Origin: Alteromonadaceae bacterium
GTDB taxonomy: Bacteria; Pseudomonadota; Gammaproteobacteria; Enterobacterales; Alteromonadaceae
Reading direction: 5' to 3'
Assembly: GCA_013373625.1 (NCBI GenBank)
Contig: JABXHM010000015.1
Location: forward strand, 1-56,517
Length of the DNA stretch: 56,517 nt
The position numbers and the translations under genes were made by a program. The notes under the pieces are model-generated. The model did no database searches, had not been told where the DNA came from, and was given only the letters and a program-made list of their open reading frames with translations. The first letter of the stretch is position 1, and each line of letters opens with the position of its first letter. Below are positions 51,094-56,517 of this stretch, in pieces.

Positions 51094-52044
51094 TTAGCCG
51101 CGCAGAAGATTAGTATCTCTGATTTCCGGATAATCCCTCGCACATTGCGCCAGCGCGTCGATAAACAAGCGTACTTTTTTAGGTTCAGCTGGCACTTCTT
51201 TGTGCACCACTGATTGCGAAAAGTGATAGACATACCGATTCGCCGCTAACACCTTAAAACTACCGGCTCGGATCTCTTTCTCCATGTAACTTTGCGGTAA
51301 ATAGCCAATAAACCTGCCTGAGGCAATCAGAGCTTTACGTGAATCAAACTGATACGCGGTTGCAGCAGCGTTTAGCTTTTTAAGCTGCGCTCGTCCAGCC
51401 TGACTAATTTCTACACCTGGCACTACCGCCGGATACGCAAGGAGGGTGCTGTCATCAATGTCACACTCAGCTACTGCAAAGAGCGGATGAGAGCTGCTGC
51501 AGCATAAAAAAATTTGTTCATCAAAGGCCGCTTTGTAGCGCAACCCAGCCATACGCCGATAGTCTGGAAACAACCCCACGTGGGCTTTGTCTTTAATCAG
51601 CGCCCGTTCAATATTTTCAATGCGATCACCATCGATAGTAATGCGTAATTCTGGCGCTTTATCATTCATGTAAGCCACCACATCAGCCAACAATCGACTG
51701 CGTGTTTCATCGAGAATATCCGAGTGCAGCACTACCAACCCGCCGCTTACCTGCTGGCTAAGCTGCGATACCGAGTGAGAGAAATCGCTAAGCGCTTCAA
51801 ACATAGTCAACGATGCCTGATACACTTGCCGGCCATCCGGCGTTAATACAAACCCACCCCGACCGCGCTGGCAAAGCGTTAAACGTAAGCGGGTTTCGAG
51901 GTTATTCATATGAATGCTGATGGTCGAACGGGTTAATCCCAGTTCATTCTCAGCCGCAGCAAAACCGCCATTTTCAACTACCGATTTAAAAACCTGTAAC
52001 AACTTAATATCGTACTCGGTGACTGCCCTTCCCGCTATCTTCAT
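51094..52044 (-). CDS. LysR-family regulator divergent from gabD-gabT
   Basis: A 316-residue LysR regulator with helix-turn-helix YDIKLLQVFKSVVENGGFAAAENELGLTRSTISIHMNNLETRLRLTLCQRGRGGFVLT. The DNA-recognition helix carries TRSTISIHMNNLE. The effector domain is of ordinary length. It is transcribed away from gabD-gabT across 98 bases containing a TGTTTC/GAAACA dyad (52104-52119), so it probably activates GABA catabolism in response to GABA or a precursor. Confidence 0.92.
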   Translation of the reverse strand: MKIAGRAVTEYDIKLLQVFKSVVENGGFAAAENELGLTRSTISIHMNNLETRLRLTLCQRGRGGFVLTPDGRQVYQASLTMFEALSDFSHSVSQLSQQVSGGLVVLHSDILDETRSRLLADVVAYMNDKAPELRITIDGDRIENIERALIKDKAHVGLFPDYRRMAGLRYKAAFDEQIFLCCSSSHPLFAVAECDIDDSTLLAYPAVVPGVEISQAGRAQLKKLNAAATAYQFDSRKALIASGRFIGYLPQSYMEKEIRAGSFKVLAANRYVYHFSQSVVHKEVPAEPKKVRLFIDALAQCARDYPEIRDTNLLRG

Positions 52045-52103
52045 ATGTTTTATAACATCAAACTTTAGGTTTAATGTTTGGTATTTAACCTTGTTATACG
52101 GCC

Positions 52104-52119
52104 TGTTTCAATAGAAACA
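52104..52119. promoter_or_regulatory. Short dyad in the LysR-gabD intergenic region
   Basis: TGTTTC, four bases (AATA), then GAAACA, 24 bases before the gabD ATG. A second AT-rich dyad, ATGTTTTATAACAT, sits at the LysR start. Either may be a site of the divergent LysR protein; neither is strong on its own. Confidence 0.35.
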
Positions 52120-52142
52120 TATATCTTCGTCAGGTAGCCCTT

Positions 52143-53585
52143 ATGCAACCCACTACATCAGACCTGTTTAAACCCGCCTCCTTTATTGGTGGTGAGTGGA
52201 TAACAAGCAACACAACCTTTGCAGTAACCAACAAAGCCACCGGTGAGTTATTAGCAGACGTCGCCGATGCATCTCAGGCGCATATGACACAAGCCGTACA
52301 AGCGGCAAAGTCAGCCTTTGCCAGTTGGGCAGCACTACCGGCGCCGAACCGGGCACAACTGCTACGAAAATGGTATGAGCTAATGATAGCTAAACGTGAT
52401 GAATTAGCTGAATTACTCACCCTGGAACAGGGTAAGCCGCTGGCTGAAGCTAAAGGCGAAATTACTTATGGCGCCGGCTATATTGAATGGTTTGCCGAAG
52501 AAGCGCGGCGTCTCGACGGTGACATTATTCCTGCCAACAGTACCGGCCAGCGCATCCATGTTACCCGCCACCCCGTTGGCGTGGTGGGCGCAATTACGCC
52601 ATGGAATTTTCCCAATGCCATGATCACCCGTAAAGCGGCGGCGGCCTTGGCAGCAGGCTGTACCTTTGTAGTTAAACCAGCCAGGGAAACGCCGCTGTCG
52701 GCGCTGGCATTAGCGGCGCTGGCAAAAGAGGCCGGCATACCAGCCGGTGTAATTAATGTGGTAACCGGTACCGATTCAAAAGCGCTGGGTAAAGTGTTAA
52801 CGGAATCGCCCGACGTGGCAAAGTTCTCATTCACCGGCTCAACCCGGGTTGGTAAACTGCTTGCTGCTGATTGTACCAGCACCATGAAACGAGTCAGTAT
52901 GGAACTTGGTGGCAATGCCCCATTTGTGGTATTTGATGATGCCGATATTGATGCGGCAGTAAATGGTGCGATGCTAGCGAAATTTCGCAACGCCGGGCAA
53001 ACCTGTGTATGTGCTAATCGTTTCCTTATCCATCAAGACGTTGAGGAACAGTTTACTGCCAGGCTAACGGCGAAAATTACTGAGCTAAAAATGGGCAATG
53101 GCATGGACAGTGACACCACAATTGGCCCGTTGATCACCCCCAATGCTGCCGAAAATGTGCATAAGCTGGTTACCGCAGCCATCGAGCAGGGGGCGTTACT
53201 CAGAGTCGGTGGGAACTGGACGGCAGGTAACTTTTATCCCCCCACGCTGCTCACCGGTGTTAGCCCTGATATGGATATCGTTAGCGAGGAAATTTTTGGC
53301 CCGGTAGTCACCATTATGACTTTCTCTGACGACGCCGAAGCCGCTGTTTTAGCGAACGCCACCGAGTATGGTTTGGCCAGCTATTTTTACTCTCAGAATA
53401 TCGGTCGCATTCACCGCTTTGCCGATGCCTTGCAATTCGGTATGGTCGGTATTAACGAAGGGGCAATATCTAACCCCGCCGCCCCCTTTGGTGGCGTCAA
53501 AGAATCGGGCTACGGTCGCGAAGGTTCAAAATATGGTCTGGATGATTATTCGTTCATCCAATACCGCTGCTTAGGAGGTATTTAA
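52143..53585 (+). CDS. gabD: Succinate-semialdehyde dehydrogenase
   Basis: A 480-residue aldehyde dehydrogenase of the GabD type: nucleophile Cys288 (RNAGQTCVCANR), general base Glu in SMELGGNAPFVVFDDAD, oxyanion Asn in TPWNFPNAMITRKAAAALAAGC, and LEQGKPLAEAKGEITYGAGYIEWFAEEARR typical of succinate-semialdehyde dehydrogenases. It oxidises succinate semialdehyde to succinate with NAD(P). Its last codons contain the AGGAGG ribosome site of gabT, whose ATG starts one base after the gabD stop, so the pair is tightly coupled. It would complete GABA use begun by GabT. Confidence 0.95.
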   Translation: MQPTTSDLFKPASFIGGEWITSNTTFAVTNKATGELLADVADASQAHMTQAVQAAKSAFASWAALPAPNRAQLLRKWYELMIAKRDELAELLTLEQGKPLAEAKGEITYGAGYIEWFAEEARRLDGDIIPANSTGQRIHVTRHPVGVVGAITPWNFPNAMITRKAAAALAAGCTFVVKPARETPLSALALAALAKEAGIPAGVINVVTGTDSKALGKVLTESPDVAKFSFTGSTRVGKLLAADCTSTMKRVSMELGGNAPFVVFDDADIDAAVNGAMLAKFRNAGQTCVCANRFLIHQDVEEQFTARLTAKITELKMGNGMDSDTTIGPLITPNAAENVHKLVTAAIEQGALLRVGGNWTAGNFYPPTLLTGVSPDMDIVSEEIFGPVVTIMTFSDDAEAAVLANATEYGLASYFYSQNIGRIHRFADALQFGMVGINEGAISNPAAPFGGVKESGYGREGSKYGLDDYSFIQYRCLGGI

Positions 53586-53586
53586 T

Positions 53587-54888
53587 ATGTCACACAACCA
53601 ACAACTACAAGCCAGAAAGAACGCGGCAATTGCCTCAGGTCAGGGCACCTTGTATCCAGCCTATGTCGATCACGCCAAAAATGCTGAGATCTGGGATGTC
53701 GACGGCAAGCGTTATATTGATTTTGGTGCCGGCATTGCGGTCTGTAACACCGGCCATGCGCACCCCAAGCTGGTAAAAGCAGTGACTGATCAAATGGCCA
53801 AGTTCAGCCATACCTGTGTCATGGTAAACCCCTACGAATCTGCCGTAACCCTGGCTGAGAAAATTAACGCATTGGCCCCGGGCGATACGCCTAAAAAAGC
53901 CGCGTTTGTGACAACCGGTGCCGAAGCGGTGGAAAACGCGGTTAAAGTAGCCCGCGCCTATACTGGCCGACGAGGCGTAATTGCCTTTAACGGCGGGTTT
54001 CATGGCCGCACTAACATGACCATGGCGCTCACCGGCAAGATTACGCCCTATAAAGATAAATTTGGCCCTTTCCCGGCCGACATTTTTCATGTGCCCTTTC
54101 CAATTGCGATACACGGCATTAGTGAAAAAGACTCACTGAAGGCCCTCACCAACCTGTTTAAAGTAGATATTGCACCAGCTGATGTGGCAGCGCTGATCAT
54201 TGAGCCCATTCAGGGCGAAGGCGGCTTTTACGAAGCTTCGCCTGCGTTCTTGCAAGCGTTACGTGCACTTTGTAACGAACACGGTATTGTAATGATTTGC
54301 GATGAAATTCAGTCAGGCTTTGCGCGTACCGGCAAGATGTTTTGTACTGAATATGCGGGTATTGAACCGGATATTATGACCATGGCGAAAGGCATTGCCG
54401 GTGGCGTGCCACTCTCCGCGGTAGTGGGCAAACAGCATATTATGGATGCGGCACCAGTCGGTGGTTTAGGCGGTACCTACGGCGGCTCACCTTTGGCTAC
54501 CGCTGCTGCTCTTGCGGTACTGGAGGTCATAGACGAAGAGCAGCTTATTGAGCGCGCCAGGTTTATCGAAGCCCAGTTCTTTGAAACCTTGGGCAAACTG
54601 CAATCCCAGTATCCACAGTTAATTAGTGATATTCGCGGTAAAGGCGCCATGATCGCTATGGAGCTGATGAGCGATGGTGATGCTCATGCGCCAAATACTG
54701 ATCTGACTAAAGCAGTCATTGGTGAAGCCATGAACCACGGACTTGTGCTGCTGGCCTGCGGCTTTTACGGCAATGTTATACGTTTTTTGCCACCGCTCAC
54801 CATAGATGACGCGACACTGGCTGAAGGGCTTAGCGCTTTTTGCAGCTTGTTTGAAAAAGCGGTTTCGACCAGCACAGATAAATCTTAA
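53587..54888 (+). CDS. gabT: 4-Aminobutyrate-2-oxoglutarate aminotransferase
   Basis: A 433-residue class III PLP aminotransferase. Signatures: YIDFGAGIAVCNTGHAHPKLVKAV, AAFVTTGAEAVENAVKVARAYTGRRGVIAFNGGFHGRTNMTMALTGK, IIEPIQGEGGFYEASPAFLQALR, MICDEIQSGFARTGKMFCTEY and the Schiff-base Lys268 in MTMAKGIAGGVPLSAVVG. It transfers the amino group of GABA (or 5-aminovalerate) to 2-oxoglutarate, giving succinate semialdehyde for GabD. It is the second gene of a two-gene operon under the divergent LysR. It fits as the point where GABA made by the guanidino route would enter the TCA cycle. Confidence 0.95.
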   Translation: MSHNQQLQARKNAAIASGQGTLYPAYVDHAKNAEIWDVDGKRYIDFGAGIAVCNTGHAHPKLVKAVTDQMAKFSHTCVMVNPYESAVTLAEKINALAPGDTPKKAAFVTTGAEAVENAVKVARAYTGRRGVIAFNGGFHGRTNMTMALTGKITPYKDKFGPFPADIFHVPFPIAIHGISEKDSLKALTNLFKVDIAPADVAALIIEPIQGEGGFYEASPAFLQALRALCNEHGIVMICDEIQSGFARTGKMFCTEYAGIEPDIMTMAKGIAGGVPLSAVVGKQHIMDAAPVGGLGGTYGGSPLATAAALAVLEVIDEEQLIERARFIEAQFFETLGKLQSQYPQLISDIRGKGAMIAMELMSDGDAHAPNTDLTKAVIGEAMNHGLVLLACGFYGNVIRFLPPLTIDDATLAEGLSAFCSLFEKAVSTSTDKS

Positions 54889-54911
54889 CTCAGCTACGTG
54901 CTAAGCATTCT

Positions 54912-54931
54912 GCGGGGCAACACTGCCCCGC
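54912..54931 (+). terminator. GC-rich hairpin after gabT
   Basis: GCGGGGCA, a 4-base loop (ACAC), then TGCCCCGC: a perfect 8-bp stem 24 bases past the gabT stop. The following bases are only modestly T-rich, so termination efficiency is uncertain, but the position fits the end of the operon. Confidence 0.55.
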
Positions 54932-55049
54932 CGCTCTCATAAAAGTCAACAATGCCCGCGAGCCGGGCGACATCATCTGATTGCCGCCCAAAATCATAGA
55001 CGCGCACAAAACAATATCACCAGCCATGTCGGTGTGTGATAAACAAACG

Positions 55050-56153
55050 CTACGACAAGGTACTCAAAGCATCGGCGGAATATTGTTGCAATTCATCATT
55101 GCGCTGATGTTTAATTTTGTTGGCCCACTGTGGATCTTGCAGTAACGCACGACCAACAGCCACCAGATCAAACTCACCGGCGTCCAATCTCGATAACAAA
55201 TCATCGATAGGGCGAGTATTCGCCCCCTGCCCTTTAAAGGCACCGAAAAAGTCTCCGTTTAACCCCACAGAGCCCACCGTGATGCTTGGTTTGCCGCTTA
55301 ACTTTTTGGTCCAGGCTGCCAGGTTCATGTCGCTGTCAGCAAACTCGCTTTCCCAGTAACGGCGTTGTGAGCAATGAAAAATATCCACACCGGCATCGCT
55401 CAATGGCTGTAAAAACTGCGCCAGCTCTTGTGGGGTCTGCGCTAGTTTTGCGGCATAATCTTGTTGTTTCCACTGAGAAAATCTAAACACAATCGGGAAG
55501 TCTGGCCCGGTCGCTGCACGGATAGCCTTGATAATTTCTACCGCAAAACGACCGCGCTTTTCCATTGTGCCGCCCCAGGCATCACTACGCTGATTGGTTC
55601 CCTCCCAAAAGAATTGATCAATCAAATAACCGTGTGCGCCATGAATTTCAACCCCGTCCATGCCGATACGTTTGGCATCGGCAGCCGCCTCGGCAAAGGC
55701 GTGTATCACTGCCTCAATATGCGCCTGCGTCATGGGTTCAGCACCCTGCTTGCCGGGTTTGAATAAGCCTGATGGTCCGGCACTGGGTAGCTCTGAATAT
55801 GGCGCTTTATCGGCCACACGCGCCATGCCAACGTGCCAAAGTTGCGGCATGATTTTCCCGCCAGCCTGATGCACGTCAGTCACGACTTTCTGCCACCCGG
55901 CCAACGCGCGTTCACCATGAAACTGTGGAATATTTGCCGACATGGTTGCCACTTTGTCGTTTACCGTGGTGCCTTCTGTAATGATCAAGCCCGTGCCGCC
56001 TTGTGCTCTGCGCGCATAATAGGCTGCGACGTCGTCACCGGGAACGCCATCTGGTGAGAACTGGCGGGTCATTGGCGCCATCACAATACGGTTTTTGAGG
56101 CTTAATTTACCGTCAGTGTAAGGGCTAAAAAGTGTGTTCGGATGGCTACTCAT
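55050..56153 (-). CDS. Old Yellow Enzyme family NADH:flavin oxidoreductase
   Basis: A 367-residue FMN-containing ene-reductase of the OYE family. Signatures: TLFSPYTDGKLSLKNRIVMAPMTRQFSPDGVPGDDVAAYYARRAQGGTGLIITEGTTV, PQLWHVGMAR, DGVEIHGAHGYLIDQFFWEGTNQRSDAWGG and DLVAVGRALLQDPQWANKI. HGAH supplies the His pair that binds the carbonyl or nitro group of the substrate. The start MSSHPNTLF at 56153 follows AAGGAATAACA; a longer in-frame start at 56189 is less likely. It reduces activated C=C bonds or nitro groups, often in electrophile defence. The promoter overlaps a dyad (56255-56279), so a small repressor probably controls it. Confidence 0.93.
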   Translation of the reverse strand: MSSHPNTLFSPYTDGKLSLKNRIVMAPMTRQFSPDGVPGDDVAAYYARRAQGGTGLIITEGTTVNDKVATMSANIPQFHGERALAGWQKVVTDVHQAGGKIMPQLWHVGMARVADKAPYSELPSAGPSGLFKPGKQGAEPMTQAHIEAVIHAFAEAAADAKRIGMDGVEIHGAHGYLIDQFFWEGTNQRSDAWGGTMEKRGRFAVEIIKAIRAATGPDFPIVFRFSQWKQQDYAAKLAQTPQELAQFLQPLSDAGVDIFHCSQRRYWESEFADSDMNLAAWTKKLSGKPSITVGSVGLNGDFFGAFKGQGANTRPIDDLLSRLDAGEFDLVAVGRALLQDPQWANKIKHQRNDELQQYSADALSTLS

Positions 56154-56232
56154 TGTTATTCCTTGTGTATTGAGCAAAGGCGCTGGCAAGGCACGTGTCG
56201 CTGTAGCAGCGGCGATACAACGCTAACAACAG

Positions 56233-56279
56233 ATAATAAAAGAGGGCGCTGAACAGTCAATTGACTATTATGAATAGTC
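56233..56279 (-). promoter_or_regulatory. OYE-gene promoter with overlapping palindromes
   Basis: On the minus strand TTGACT (56255-56260) and TATTAT (56233-56238) are spaced by 16 bases. The -35 box lies inside the perfect palindrome AGTCAATTGACT (56255-56266), which shares an arm with a second repeat, GACTATT/AATAGTC around ATG (56263-56279). Overlapping dyads on a -35 box indicate repression, as for many ene-reductase genes under TetR or ArsR-type repressors. The repressor is not in the window. Confidence 0.6.
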
Positions 56280-56335
56280 CACTATAAGGCAACACAACTG
56301 TCAGAGCGCTATAGAGTCGCGTTGGTACCACAACG

Positions 56336-56473
56336 CTAGGGCGTGTTGATCTTTTCTGTGCATTTTTGCAGCAGTTTGTGCGTCATTTAGGCAAGGCGGG
56401 TGTTTGCAGGTCTAGCGGGCCTAAATCAAAAACACACAACGCAGCATAAATGACGCACAAGCGCTGCCCGAAG
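56336..56473. repeat. Structured intergenic element with inverted repeat, possible miniature element
   Basis: It begins CTAGGGCGTGTTGATC and contains a long imperfect inverted repeat: 56368-56389 against 56447-56467, with a perfect 14-bp core (TTGTGCGTCATTTA / TAAATGACGCACAA) and a second smaller repeat (ATTTAGGC/GCCTAAAT) inside. The RNA would fold strongly. The layout resembles a miniature inverted-repeat element, although the right end here runs into the start of the next gene. I found no second copy in this window. Confidence 0.4.
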
Positions 56474-56481
56474 GGGTCGTC

Positions 56482-56517
56482 ATGAAAGCATTTTACTCTT
56501 TGTCACAGCCCTTTGAC
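56482..56517 (+). CDS. Start of a gene running off the window
   Basis: An ATG at 56482, preceded by AAGGGG seven bases upstream, opens a frame of 12 codons (MKAFYSLSQPFD) to the window edge. The ribosome site and open frame support a real gene, but nothing can be said of its product. It is divergent from the OYE gene. Confidence 0.35.
   Translation, partial: MKAFYSLSQPFD

Noticed and set aside
52478..52990. 170-codon minus-strand frame inside gabD
   Set aside because: Antisense to a complete, motif-rich aldehyde dehydrogenase; no independent support.
53635..54114. 159-codon minus-strand frame inside gabT
   Set aside because: Antisense to an intact aminotransferase with conserved active-site motifs.

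Overview
The window looks like chromosomal DNA of a marine gammaproteobacterium, most likely an alteromonad (Alteromonas or Aestuariibacter relatives). The grounds are two TonB-dependent receptors, a ycjX-ycjF pair, DUF885 and DUF6491 lipoproteins, a fused ThrE-type exporter, a TPR-sulfotransferase beside a TonB receptor, and many small catabolic operons each with its own regulator. GC is near 50% by eye, apart from a few AT-rich intergenic stretches. The assignment rests on gene content only. I saw no rRNA, tRNA or CRISPR array.

Region 1 (1-22.4 kb) is mixed housekeeping and accessory genes: a truncated Oar-like TonB receptor, a Tat-exported PhoX-family phosphatase, ycjXF, an M24 peptidase, a DUF885 lipoprotein, a ThrE-type exporter, a NarL-type two-component system facing a membrane protein across a dyad operator, an anchored alpha-toroid-like protein, a stripped-down ethanolamine ammonia-lyase (eutBC), an aromatic-type aminotransferase with a YitT transporter, an Lrp regulator and an unrecognised 371-residue protein.

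Region 2 (22.4-23.6 kb) is a small scar: a DUF4870 membrane-protein gene broken by an apparent internal out-of-frame deletion, next to a serine recombinase whose usual active-site Arg8 is Gly.

Region 3 (23.7-31.2 kb) is an L-rhamnose pathway: FGGY kinase, DeoR-type repressor, fused rhamnulose-1-phosphate aldolase/dehydrogenase, Rhizobium/Pseudomonas-type isomerase and an FMN-dependent L-lactate dehydrogenase. A nearly identical 20-bp element overlaps predicted promoters before both the aldolase and the kinase, and an inverted repeat with the same CAATCA core lies before the repressor gene.

Region 4 (32.2-54.9 kb) is the most interesting part. It holds a class II aldolase, a lactate/malate-dehydrogenase-like enzyme with acidic residues in its specificity loop, an arginine-deiminase-superfamily enzyme followed directly by an N-carbamoyl-amino-acid hydrolase and an aldehyde dehydrogenase, a Rieske oxygenase with ferredoxin, an AruI-like 2-ketoarginine decarboxylase with a YjiH-type membrane protein, a TIM-barrel enzyme with a TPR-sulfotransferase and TonB receptor, four regulators, and gabD-gabT. 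In order these could carry a guanidino 2-oxo acid through 4-guanidinobutanal, 4-guanidinobutanoate, 4-ureidobutanoate and GABA to succinate, replacing guanidinobutyrase by a deiminase plus a ureidase. That route is inferred, not shown.

Region 5 (55-56.5 kb) has an Old Yellow Enzyme with an operator-like dyad over its promoter, a structured element resembling one end of a miniature repeat, and the first codons of a gene that runs off the window.
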